From the NCBI GenBank assembly GCA_044372405.1, contig JBILRW010000052.1:1-7919 (forward strand): 7,919 nucleotides of DNA, in the 5' to 3' direction. Numbering within the stretch: the first letter of the stretch is position 1; every line of letters starts with the position of its first letter. Shown in pieces: positions 1 through 6,217 of this stretch. Source of the DNA: CANGYM01 sp044372405. Lineage in GTDB: Bacteria; Pseudomonadota; Alphaproteobacteria; JAJTHO01; CANGYM01. The position numbers and the translations under genes were made by a program. The notes under the pieces are model-generated. The model was not told where the DNA came from. It searched no databases and worked only from the letters and a program-made list of their open reading frames with translations.

Positions 1-741
1 TTTAATCATGCGACCCAGGCCAAACGACAACCCGGATCAGCCTTTAAAACCTTTGTGGTGCTGGAGGCCTTAACCCGTGGCTTTACCCCCAGCAGCCCGC
101 TGGAGGACACCCCCCTAAGCATTAAAACCTGGCAACCCCAGAATTTTCAGAATCAGTTTCATGGAACGGTGAGTTTGCGGGAGGCCTTTATCAAATCCTA
201 TAACATTCCCCATATTCGCTTGATGCAGGCGGTGGGGGTGCGTCCGGTATTGGCGCGGGCCAAGTCCATGGGGATCATGTCTCCGCTGCGGGCGGATCTG
301 AGCACGGCACTGGGCAGCAGTGAAGTCACCCTGATGGAAATGACCACCGCCTATGCCGTGATTCGCAATCAAGGTCATCTGGTTTTGCCGTACGGCATTA
401 CACGAATTGTGGATCAGGACGGTGCGGTTTTGTACCAGCGCAAGGGCAGCCCGAAAACCCGAAGCCTGATTGATGAAAACACCGTTAAAACCATGGACAG
501 TTTGCTGCAGGCTGTGGTTCAGGACCCTGCGGGGACAGGGCGGGCGGCCCAGTTACCCGGACGCATGGCCGCCGGAAAGACAGGCACCAGCCAGGACGAA
601 CGCGATGCCTGGTTTATTGGCTATACCGATGCCATGATTACCGGTGTCTGGATGGGCAATGACGACCGAACCCCCATGGAGAACGTCACAGGGGGGGGGC
701 TGCCCGCAACGCTGTGGCATGATATGATGGCGGGGCCTTAG
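1..741 (+). CDS. Class A penicillin-binding protein (PBP1A family), C-terminal transpeptidase part, 5'-truncated by window edge
   Basis: This periplasmic D,D-transpeptidase cross-links peptidoglycan stem peptides. The frame is open from base 1, giving 246 visible residues; the N-terminal membrane anchor and glycosyltransferase domain lie outside the window. All three penicillin-binding motifs are present in order: the nucleophile motif SAFK (Ser13, Lys16 of the fragment, within RQPGSAFK), SxN as SYN (residues 66-68), and KTG (193-195, followed by TSQDERDAWFIGYT). The protein ends soon after the transpeptidase fold (GLPATLWHDMMAGP), so there is no long C-terminal tail. A run of nine G (691-699) encodes part of TGGG. 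The family call is firm. I give no symbol because mrcA, ponA and pbp paralogues cannot be told apart from this half. No canonical terminator follows it. Confidence 0.93.
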   Translation, partial: FNHATQAKRQPGSAFKTFVVLEALTRGFTPSSPLEDTPLSIKTWQPQNFQNQFHGTVSLREAFIKSYNIPHIRLMQAVGVRPVLARAKSMGIMSPLRADLSTALGSSEVTLMEMTTAYAVIRNQGHLVLPYGITRIVDQDGAVLYQRKGSPKTRSLIDENTVKTMDSLLQAVVQDPAGTGRAAQLPGRMAAGKTGTSQDERDAWFIGYTDAMITGVWMGNDDRTPMENVTGGGLPATLWHDMMAGP

Positions 742-780
742 CGTTCCTCATTTTGATGGATACGTTGTCAGCCATCGGCT

Positions 781-799
781 CGTGTATGGTGAATACACG
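781..799. repeat. Perfect 7-bp inverted repeat (stem-loop) after the PBP gene
   Basis: CGTGTAT (781-787) and ATACACG (793-799) are exact reverse complements with a 5-base loop, GGTGA. It lies 40 bases after the PBP stop codon. No T run follows on either strand, so it is not a standard intrinsic terminator. It may mark the 3' end of the PBP message or form part of the hairpin cluster that continues to 925. Confidence 0.5.
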
Positions 800-860
800 T
801 CGCCTCGCCTTCCTTATATCCTCTTTTCACCTTTTAAAAGAGTCGCTATTTTTTAAAAGC

Positions 861-925
861 GGGCGTGAGAGACCGTTCGCTTGCGAAGTCTTTAAGACTG
901 TAAACGAGATTACGTCCTCACGCCC
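861..925. repeat. 9-bp inverted repeat enclosing two overlapping smaller hairpins
   Basis: GGGCGTGAG (861-869) and CTCACGCCC (917-925) are exact reverse complements 47 bases apart. Inside are a hairpin TTCGC-TT-GCGAA (876-887), extendable by GAC/GTC (871-873/888-890) with a 2-base bulge, and AGTCTT-T-AAGACT (887-899). These two share bases and cannot form together. Just upstream, CGCT (844-847) pairs with AGCG (858-861) around an AT-rich interior. This could be a structured RNA, a degraded mobile repeat, or a protein-binding region. I recognise no known RNA family. Confidence 0.45.
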
Positions 926-944
926 AAGGTGCCACAGTATATTC

Positions 945-992
945 TTAACTTTATTTTAACCTAATTCTGTGATAAAGTTAAAGCCTTAACTT
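945..992. promoter_or_regulatory. Repeated TTAACTT/AAGTTAA motifs, candidate operator of the outer-membrane protein gene
   Basis: The 7-mer TTAACTT occurs at 945-951 and 986-992, and its reverse complement AAGTTAA at 975-981. The last two form a perfect inverted repeat with a 4-base spacer (AGCC), ending three bases before the likely -35 hexamer. The symmetry and position suit a dimeric regulator, but the stretch is AT-rich and chance repetition is possible. Confidence 0.3.
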
Positions 993-994
993 AT

Positions 995-1024
995 TTGACT
1001 TGTCATTACAAACTTTACTTAATT
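995..1024 (+). promoter_or_regulatory. Probable sigma-70-type promoter of the beta-barrel protein gene
   Basis: TTGACT (995-1000) matches the -35 consensus at five of six positions. The -10 is less clear: TACTTA at 1016-1021 (15-base spacer) or TTAATT at 1019-1024 (18-base spacer). Either would give a very short leader before the SD at 1028-1031. An alternative promoter further upstream, using GATAAA at 971-976 as its -10, would leave a longer leader. Confidence 0.35.
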
Positions 1025-1037
1025 TTTGAGGTCCACG

Positions 1038-1709
1038 ATGTCTTTAAAAAAATCTCTTTTGTCCTCAGCTGTTTTAGGTGTTGTCTTTTTGGGCATCTCC
1101 TCTCAGGCTTTTGCCCTGAATGAAGGGTTCTATGGGGCGATTAATTTATCCGTTGTGGATCAAAAAGATGACGATTTTAGTTACGCCCCCGGGGCCAAAA
1201 TTGATACATCCTTTGATACGGGGTATGGCCTTTCGGGCTCTTATGGTTACGACACAGGAAAAGTCTGGTCCCTAGGGGGACTCCGCCCCGAAATCGAGGT
1301 GGGATACAATAAGGCTGACGTGGATGGGCACAGGCTCAATGGCGGCAGCACCCTGAATGGATCCAAAGGGGATATAACGAACTTTTATGTTATGGCTAAC
1401 TTGATTCATGATGTTGATACAGGCACAGCGTTTGTTCCCTATCTGGGGGGCGGTTTGGGCTATGCCAACGTGAGTTATAATGACTTTGGTGTTAGTGCGA
1501 TTCCTGATGTTTTGGATGATTCTGGCGGTGCCTTTGCCTATCAGGGAATTGCGGGTCTGGGATTTGAGGTTTCTGAAAACATCACCCTAACCCTTGATTA
1601 CCGGTACTTTTCCACAGACAGTGTTGATGTGAAAACAGCTGTGGGAAACAATACATCATTGAAAAGCGAGCAAAACAAAGTTAACGTGGGTATGCGGTAC
1701 GGGTTTTAG
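1038..1709 (+). CDS. Small outer-membrane beta-barrel protein (OmpA-barrel/opacity-porin-like)
   Basis: The product is 223 residues. I start it at the ATG at 1038, not the upstream TTG at 1026, because GAGG (1028-1031) sits six bases before it and the protein then opens with a clean signal peptide: a KK pair, a hydrophobic core, and SSQAFA with cleavage expected after residue 26. The mature part has many alternating polar/aromatic strands and Gly-rich turns (GGGLGYANVSYNDFG, AGLGFEVSENITLTLDYRYF). It ends VGMRYGF, and a C-terminal Phe is the usual beta-barrel assembly signal. Size and pattern suit an eight-stranded barrel such as those of the OMP_b-brl/surface-antigen families. The exact role (adhesion, membrane stability, host contact) cannot be told. 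It has its own promoter region and ends 7 bases from the convergent gene. Confidence 0.85.
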   Translation: MSLKKSLLSSAVLGVVFLGISSQAFALNEGFYGAINLSVVDQKDDDFSYAPGAKIDTSFDTGYGLSGSYGYDTGKVWSLGGLRPEIEVGYNKADVDGHRLNGGSTLNGSKGDITNFYVMANLIHDVDTGTAFVPYLGGGLGYANVSYNDFGVSAIPDVLDDSGGAFAYQGIAGLGFEVSENITLTLDYRYFSTDSVDVKTAVGNNTSLKSEQNKVNVGMRYGF

Positions 1710-1716
1710 GGAAGAT

Positions 1717-2772
1717 TTATTCCTGCCCAACCTCCCACATTGTTTCGTCCAGAGCTTTGAGGGTATAGCCTGATGCAATCAGGGGATCCTGTAGGGCCGT
1801 GGCGTCTCCCCTGAGTCGAACATTGAGAATCAGTCCGCTGTCGGTGATTTCCTGAACGTCGGCAGCCGCAACCTCGGCCACCGTGCGAACGGTATTAAGC
1901 GCCTGAAAACGCGCCTTAACATCCGCAATGTTAATGTTCAGCGTCAACGATGTTTTGGCTGCGGTCGCACCACTGGCGGCGGCGTCGTTTAAAAGGGCCA
2001 GAGCCTGGATCATACCGGCTTTATAGGTTTCTGGGGAGGGGGCTTCCCCCGCATTCAGGGGCTGGTCCCATTCGCCAACAGTGCGCATACCACCAGATTC
2101 CGGAACAAAAACACTGACATGTAGCGCCGTATCCTGGGGTTGGAAGGCCACATAGCGTATTTGGGCATTGGGATAGCGGGCTTTAAAATCCGTGATGACA
2201 GGATGGCTTGCCAAGGGAAGCGTGGTTAGGGTTCGCAATTTCACCTGAGCCGGATCACCGGGGGCGGGGATAATCAGGCCTGGTTGCGTGATGGCCTCTT
2301 TGATAGCCGCTTGCTGATCTGCGGGAAAGGTTGTGTGCCAGGCCTCAGACGTATCCTGCCAAAAGGGAATGATGACGGTGGTGGTGCGGGCTTCTTCCCG
2401 GGGATTCAGACCCAAACGGTTCGCCAGTTCCCGGACTTTGGCCGTATAAAGATGCATAGTAACGGTGGCGATGTAGCGATGGGCAGAGACCTTTTCCGAA
2501 AGAATATCCGTCGCATAAACATAACGGCTGTCGATACCCGCCGAGGCAACCCTTTCCGCGGTCACGGCATTGGGATCCGTGGCGATTTGTTTCAGGGCCT
2601 GCTTAACGGCCTCCACCGTTCCCTGTTTTTGGGCCAGGGCGCGGGCGTCGGTGGCTTTATCGGCTGAGGCATCCAGGGGAAGGTTATAGATACTGATAAG
2701 CTCAACGGCCGACACCCCTTGTTGCCCAACCATAAAAAACATCAGGAAAAGAATCGGAAAAAAACGTTTCAT
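1717..2772 (-). CDS. Exported DUF2066-like protein of unknown function
   Basis: The product is 351 residues from the ATG at 2772, which opens MKRFFPILFLMFFMVG, a typical signal peptide with cleavage likely after GVSA (about residue 22). A TTG start at 2799 would add nine residues before the signal and has no SD, so I reject it. After the signal comes an early D/A-rich helix segment (DKATDARALAQKQGTVEAVK), then a beta strand region (YIATVTMHLYTAKVRELANRLG). The C-terminal repeat-like segment ends LIASGYTLKALDETMWEVGQE. This order resembles DUF2066 proteins, which I recall being found beside purM in other proteobacteria; that is memory, not a search. No catalytic motif is visible, and a periplasmic or lipid-layer role is only a guess. 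It is divergent from purM. Confidence 0.7.
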   Translation of the reverse strand: MKRFFPILFLMFFMVGQQGVSAVELISIYNLPLDASADKATDARALAQKQGTVEAVKQALKQIATDPNAVTAERVASAGIDSRYVYATDILSEKVSAHRYIATVTMHLYTAKVRELANRLGLNPREEARTTTVIIPFWQDTSEAWHTTFPADQQAAIKEAITQPGLIIPAPGDPAQVKLRTLTTLPLASHPVITDFKARYPNAQIRYVAFQPQDTALHVSVFVPESGGMRTVGEWDQPLNAGEAPSPETYKAGMIQALALLNDAAASGATAAKTSLTLNINIADVKARFQALNTVRTVAEVAAADVQEITDSGLILNVRLRGDATALQDPLIASGYTLKALDETMWEVGQE

Positions 2773-2810
2773 GGGGCCCGCGCATCTGGTAAAGAACAAA
2801 AGACAAATTG

Positions 2811-2839
2811 ACTATAGGGGATAAATCGTCATGACGCAA
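2811..2839 (-). promoter_or_regulatory. Possible promoter of the DUF2066-like gene, overlapping the purM start
   Basis: Read on the minus strand, TTGCGT (2834-2839) and TATAGT (2811-2816) are separated by exactly 17 bases. Transcription would begin near 2804 and give a ~30-base leader to the ATG at 2772. The -35 half is only a partial match and lies inside the first codons of purM. Confidence 0.3.
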
Positions 2840-3856
2840 ACCATGTCCTATAAGGCCGCCGGTGTGGATGTTGAGGCCGGAGATGCCTTTGTTTCCCGCA
2901 TTGCTCCCCTGGCCAAAGCCACGGCGCGCCTGGGATCCATGGAGGGGTTAGGGGGGTTTAGCGGTTTTTTTGATTTATCCGCGCTGAAGTACCGCGCCCC
3001 TGTTCTGCTATCCGCCACCGATGGGGTGGGCACAAAAATTTTGGTGGCCAAAGACGTCGGGCAATATCGGGGCATTGGCATTGATGCCGTGGCCATGTGC
3101 GTCAATGATCTGTTGGTGCATGGGGGGGAGCCCCTGTTTTTTCTGGACTATCTGGCCACGGGAAAGTTGGAAGCGGACATTTTAACCGAAATCATCTCTG
3201 GCATTTCATCGGCCTGTCAAGAAGTGGGCTGTGCCTTAGTGGGGGGAGAAACGGCGGAAATGCCGGGGCTTTATGCCCCAGGTGATGTGGATATTGCGGG
3301 TTTTGCCCTGGGGGTGGCAGAAAAGGACGCCATCATCACTGGCAAAACCATTGCGCCCGGAGATGTGATTGTGGGCTTGCCGTCCTCGGGATTGCATGCC
3401 AACGGTTTTTCATTGGTGCGGGCCATTGTGCAAAAAGAGGGGCTTTCTTATCACGATCCCGCCCCGTTTGATCCTGATCAGTCGTTGGGTCAGGCTCTCC
3501 TTGCCCCCACCAAACTGTATGTAAAACCCGTTTTGGATTTGCTGAAAACAACGCCAGTCAACGGCATGGTGCACATCACAGGCGGGGGCTTTCATGGTAA
3601 CATTCCCCGCATTGTGCCCGAAAAGTGCACTGCCGTCCTGCGTCACGGCACGTGGGAGGTCCCGGCGGTGTTTGACTGGCTCAGGGCCCGGGGGAATTTG
3701 TCTGAAAACGATATGCATCAGACGTTTAACTGTGGTCTGGGTTATTTGCTGATTGTGGCCCCCGCCCACTTAGAGGCTACCTTCAAAGCGCTGCCCGACG
3801 CCAGCCTGGTGGGCGCCATTGTTCCGCGAAGAGAACAGGCTGTTTGCATAGAGTAG
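2831..3856 (+). CDS. purM: Phosphoribosylformylglycinamidine cyclo-ligase (AIR synthetase)
   Basis: PurM closes the imidazole ring of FGAM with ATP to give AIR, the fifth step of de novo purine synthesis (EC 6.3.3.1), in the cytoplasm. At 341 residues it has full family length. Visible signatures are DGVGTK (64-69, ATP/Mg-binding loop), CVNDLLVHGGEP (90-101), GGETAEMPG (138-146), GLPSSGLHANGFSLVR, and HITGGGFHGNIPR. The start is the ATG at 2831 with AGGGG at 2816-2820 upstream; the in-frame ATG at 2843 is a weaker alternative. In many proteobacteria purN follows purM directly, but here purM is followed by an inverted-repeat element and a convergent gene. Runs of seven T (2965-2971) and seven G (3122-3128) lie within the frame. 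Confidence 0.96.
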   Translation: MTQTMSYKAAGVDVEAGDAFVSRIAPLAKATARLGSMEGLGGFSGFFDLSALKYRAPVLLSATDGVGTKILVAKDVGQYRGIGIDAVAMCVNDLLVHGGEPLFFLDYLATGKLEADILTEIISGISSACQEVGCALVGGETAEMPGLYAPGDVDIAGFALGVAEKDAIITGKTIAPGDVIVGLPSSGLHANGFSLVRAIVQKEGLSYHDPAPFDPDQSLGQALLAPTKLYVKPVLDLLKTTPVNGMVHITGGGFHGNIPRIVPEKCTAVLRHGTWEVPAVFDWLRARGNLSENDMHQTFNCGLGYLLIVAPAHLEATFKALPDASLVGAIVPRREQAVCIE

Positions 3857-3873
3857 GATTGACTTAGGCAGAA

Positions 3874-3961
3874 CGTCATTGCGAGCTTCCGTAGGAAGCG
3901 TGGCAATCCAGCCTTTACGCTGACGGCATTTCTGGATTGCTTCGCTGCGCTCGCAATGACG
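3874..3961. repeat. Dispersed inverted-repeat element (REP/MITE-like, 'GTCATTGCGAGC' type)
   Basis: The ends are a perfect 13-bp inverted repeat, CGTCATTGCGAGC (3874-3886) and GCTCGCAATGACG (3949-3961). A second inner pair is GCAATCCAG (3903-3911) and CTGGATTGC (3932-3940). The left arm has an extra small hairpin, CTTCC-GTA-GGAAG (3886-3898), that the right arm lacks, so the arms differ in length. The sequence matches a repeat I know from many bacterial genomes, where it appears between genes in many copies. It begins 17 bases after the purM stop and could act as a transcript end between convergent genes. No transposase is present. Confidence 0.75.
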
Positions 3962-3995
3962 ATGGTTATGTTTAAGGTCTGATTAATACAACTCT

Positions 3996-4012
3996 GTTTT
4001 TTATAAAAAAAC
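3996..4012. other. AT-only palindrome between purM repeat and rdgB stop
   Basis: G followed by six T, then AT, then seven A and C (3996-4012) forms an almost perfect palindrome three bases beyond the rdgB stop. It has T and A runs on both strands but no GC stem, so any terminator role is weak. It may work together with the adjacent repeat element. Confidence 0.25.
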
Positions 4013-4014
4013 AC

Positions 4015-4617
4015 CTAAACAGTGCAATAAGCCGCAATCAATTTCCGCATGGCATCTGCGCGGTGACTGATGAAGTGTTTTTTGCTGGGGTCCATTTCCC
4101 CAAAGGTTTGCAGATGATTGTTGGGGATAAAGATGGGGTCATACCCAAAGCCCTTATCACCCTTGGGGGGCCAGCTGATGCGGCCGGAAACGGACCCCTC
4201 AAAGACTGATTCTGTACCATCCGGAAAGACAATAGCCAAAGCGCAGACAAAAGACGCGCGAAAATCCGTGGCTTTTTGGGAAGAGAGCGTCTCCCAAACG
4301 CGTGTCATGGCCTCGGAAAAATCACGTTTCTCCCCCCCCCAGCGGGCGGAGAAAATCCCCGGGGCCCCCTGCAAAGCCCGCACGCACAATCCAGAATCAT
4401 CCGATAACACGGGATGGGGGCACCGCGTTGCCGCCGCGCGGGCTTTCAAAAGCGCATTATCAATAAACGTCTTTCCTGTTTCCTCAGGCTCTGGCAGGCC
4501 AAAGGCCCCGGCATCATACAGGGACACGGGATAGGGGGTGAAATACTCTTGAAATTCCAATAATTTGCCAGGATTATGTGTGGCAATGACCAAATGATTT
4601 AGCGTTTTGGGCGGCAT
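4015..4617 (-). CDS. rdgB: Non-canonical purine NTP pyrophosphatase (dITP/XTP pyrophosphatase, HAM1 family)
   Basis: RdgB hydrolyses dITP, ITP and XTP to monophosphates and pyrophosphate (EC 3.6.1.66), keeping deaminated purines out of DNA and RNA. At 200 residues the length is normal. Family motifs are all present: ATHNPGK (12-18) for triphosphate binding, TGKTFIDNALLKA, SDDSGL (72-77, with the catalytic Asp74), GAPGIFSARW (84-93), GFGYDPIF (156-163) and SHRADA (184-189). The ATG at 4617 lies inside the 3' end of rph, a 19-base overlap that suggests translational coupling; a separate SD is weak. A nine-base G run on the coding strand (4332-4340) encodes part of RWGGE. Confidence 0.96.
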   Translation of the reverse strand: MPPKTLNHLVIATHNPGKLLEFQEYFTPYPVSLYDAGAFGLPEPEETGKTFIDNALLKARAAATRCPHPVLSDDSGLCVRALQGAPGIFSARWGGEKRDFSEAMTRVWETLSSQKATDFRASFVCALAIVFPDGTESVFEGSVSGRISWPPKGDKGFGYDPIFIPNNHLQTFGEMDPSKKHFISHRADAMRKLIAAYCTV

Positions 4618-5330
4618 ATGCTGAGGGCTTCTTTTTGTTTTTCAATCAGGACAGGCAACCCTTCACGGGCCAAACGGTAGAGAGCCTCAAAATGCGCTAA
4701 ATCCAACGGCGCGGCCTCTGCCGTACACTGTAATTCAATCAGTTTTCCCGAGGCCGTCATCACAAAATTGGCATCGGCATGGGCGGTGCTGTCTTCGGCA
4801 TAATCCAGATCCAGCAACGCCTGGTCCTGGAAAAAGCCACAGGATACGGCCGCCAGGGGCTCAGAAAGCGGCATTTTTGAGATTTTTTTACTTTCCACCA
4901 TCCCCTGCAGGGCAAAGTGAAGGGCCACGTAACTGCCCGTAATGGCCGCGCACCGTGTGCCCCCATCGGCCTGAATCACATCGCAGTCCATGCGGATTTG
5001 ACGTTCCCCCAAAACCGAAAGATCACATACAGCCCGCAAGGCCCGCCCGATCAGACGTTGAATTTCCATGGTGCGTCCGGAAACTTTGCCCTTGGCAGCT
5101 TCCCGTTCGGTGCGGGTATGGGTGGCGCGGGGCAGCATGCCATATTCGGCGGTAATCCATCCCTTGCCGGTGCCTTTCAGAAAGGGTGGCGTGCGCTCTT
5201 CCACGCTGGCGTTACACAAAACATGGGTATTGCCCATTTTGATCAAACAGGATCCTTCGGCAAAAGGGGTGAAATGGGGAACAAACGTGACCTCACGCAG
5301 CTGATCGGCCGGCCTATGATTCAAACGCAT
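4599..5330 (-). CDS. rph: Ribonuclease PH
   Basis: RNase PH is a phosphate-dependent 3'-to-5' exoribonuclease that trims tRNA and other RNA 3' ends (EC 2.7.7.56), working as a hexamer in the cytoplasm. The product is 243 residues, close to the usual ~238. It carries GNTHVLC (33-39), GWITAEYGMLPRATHTR (57-73), SGRTMEIQRLIGRALRA (84-100), and QADGGTRCAAITG (120-132), where Arg126 is the phosphate-binding arginine. Asp180 and Asp186 in LDYAEDSTAHAD are the expected metal-binding acids, so the enzyme looks active. It starts 6 bases after the stop of the SIMPL gene and overlaps rdgB by 19 bases. rph-rdgB pairing is common in alphaproteobacteria. Confidence 0.96.
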   Translation of the reverse strand: MRLNHRPADQLREVTFVPHFTPFAEGSCLIKMGNTHVLCNASVEERTPPFLKGTGKGWITAEYGMLPRATHTRTEREAAKGKVSGRTMEIQRLIGRALRAVCDLSVLGERQIRMDCDVIQADGGTRCAAITGSYVALHFALQGMVESKKISKMPLSEPLAAVSCGFFQDQALLDLDYAEDSTAHADANFVMTASGKLIELQCTAEAAPLDLAHFEALYRLAREGLPVLIEKQKEALSICRPKR

Positions 5331-5336
5331 AAACTA

Positions 5337-6038
5337 TTAATCCAAATAAAAGGACAAGGTGGACACCACACGCACGCGCTTATCCAGCTGAGTCACGTCA
5401 TTATCCCCCAGCGAAGCGCCGCTGATGCTGATGACCCCCTGCTGAGCATCCTTCAGCGCCCCCACCCGGGCCCCCGTGGCAGCGGCAAAGTCTTTGGCGG
5501 CCTGCAATCCATTTTGGGCGGCGGTTTTCAGCAAATCCCCCTTAATGGCATTGAGGTTATTCACATAATAATTGGGGCCCATCACGCCGGTGATGCGCAC
5601 CCCTTTTTCCATCAGCACGGTTTGTTTTTGGGCCAACTTTTCCAGCGTGGCCACCTGTCCCGTCATGACAGAAACATCTGTGCGTAAAATATAACGGGGA
5701 GAACCCGGCGACGCATTGCCGTAAGTATCCACCTGCTGATCCGTCAGGGTAATGGATCCCAAATGAATGGAGGCTTCTTCCAGGCCTGCCTCTTTAAAAA
5801 ACGCCACGACGGTTTCACGGTCCTGCTGTAACCGTTTGACCCCCGCCCCCAAATCATCATCCGCTGTGGATAAATACAGGGTCCAGCTGGCCGTATCGGC
5901 GGGGACCAGTTGTTCGGCGAGGCCCTTAACCACAATAAAACGATCCGCCCGACGCATATCCGTCAGTCCCTTGGCCATCACAAAGGAGGAAACAATCAGG
6001 GCAAGGCTGATAAAAACAGCGGTGATTATACGGAGCAT
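5337..6038 (-). CDS. SIMPL-domain (DUF541) envelope protein
   Basis: The product is 233 residues. The N-terminus, MLRIITAVFISLALIVSSFVMAKG, is one hydrophobic segment (about residues 4-22) serving as a signal anchor or uncleaved signal. It is followed by RFIVVKGLAEQLVPADTASW, the typical opening strand of SIMPL/DUF541 proteins. The remainder alternates helices and strands (LGAGVKRLQQDRETVVAFFKEAGL, QNGLQAAKDFAAATGARVG) and ends RVRVVSTLSFYLD, a usual domain end. The domain should face the periplasm. The biochemical role of the family is poorly known. It is the first gene of an apparent operon with rph and rdgB, with only 6 bases before rph. The SD is weak. Confidence 0.85.
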   Translation of the reverse strand: MLRIITAVFISLALIVSSFVMAKGLTDMRRADRFIVVKGLAEQLVPADTASWTLYLSTADDDLGAGVKRLQQDRETVVAFFKEAGLEEASIHLGSITLTDQQVDTYGNASPGSPRYILRTDVSVMTGQVATLEKLAQKQTVLMEKGVRITGVMGPNYYVNNLNAIKGDLLKTAAQNGLQAAKDFAAATGARVGALKDAQQGVISISGASLGDNDVTQLDKRVRVVSTLSFYLD

Positions 6039-6073
6039 AAAGACACTTTTAAAAAAAGAAGATAGACTGAGAG

Positions 6074-6102
6074 ATACTTACGGAAAGAGGCAGGGGAGTC
6101 AA
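6074..6102 (-). promoter_or_regulatory. Likely promoter of the SIMPL-rph-rdgB operon
   Basis: On the minus strand, TTGACT (6097-6102, five of six consensus bases) is followed after exactly 17 bases by AAGTAT (6074-6079, three of six). Transcription would start near 6067, giving a leader of about 30 bases to the ATG at 6038. No better candidate is visible in the 206-base gap. Confidence 0.45.
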
Positions 6103-6115
6103 GGGAAACCACAAA

Positions 6116-6190
6116 TGACAGCGGTATTTGTAGCAGGGGTTGGCAATGGGTTTGGTTGGGTTTGGACCTCTTTTCAGCAACATCAATAAA
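6116..6190 (+). other. Very small plus-strand reading frame, doubtful
   Basis: An ATG at 6116 opens a 24-codon frame rich in Gly and aromatic residues (MTAVFVAGVGNGFGWVWTSF), closing at 6190. AGGG lies 9-10 bases upstream, a poor SD. It is noted only because it is the sole frame between the operon promoter and the plus-strand terminator at 6218-6246. The glycine/tryptophan content comes from a G/T-rich stretch, so it is more likely noncoding. Confidence 0.12.
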
Positions 6191-6217
6191 ATTCTTGACT
6201 AATGTATATTACGCGCC

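Noticed and set aside
753..959. 68-codon plus-strand frame after the PBP gene
   Set aside because: It covers the hairpin cluster, has no good SD and shows no recognisable protein character.
1026..1037. TTG start adding four residues to the beta-barrel protein
   Set aside because: The TTG overlaps the SD itself (GAGG), and the ATG at 1038 has ideal spacing and signal peptide.
742..1037. tRNA or rRNA gene in the largest intergenic gap
   Set aside because: No cloverleaf arms, no TTCGA-type T loop and no rRNA signature could be found; only unrelated small hairpins.
2773..2799. TTG start adding nine residues to the DUF2066-like protein
   Set aside because: It places charged and polar residues before a clean signal peptide, lacks an SD, and lies at or very near the probable transcription start.
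3742..4014. 90-codon minus-strand frame containing VIASAAKQS
   Set aside because: This is the well-known false translation of the dispersed inverted repeat, continued antisense into purM.
4917..5687. 256-codon plus-strand frame
   Set aside because: It is antisense to rph and the SIMPL gene, both strongly supported; its composition (many His, Gly, Gln) is typical of a shadow frame.
5767..6189. 140-codon plus-strand frame
   Set aside because: Antisense to the SIMPL gene for most of its length, with no SD or recognisable domain.
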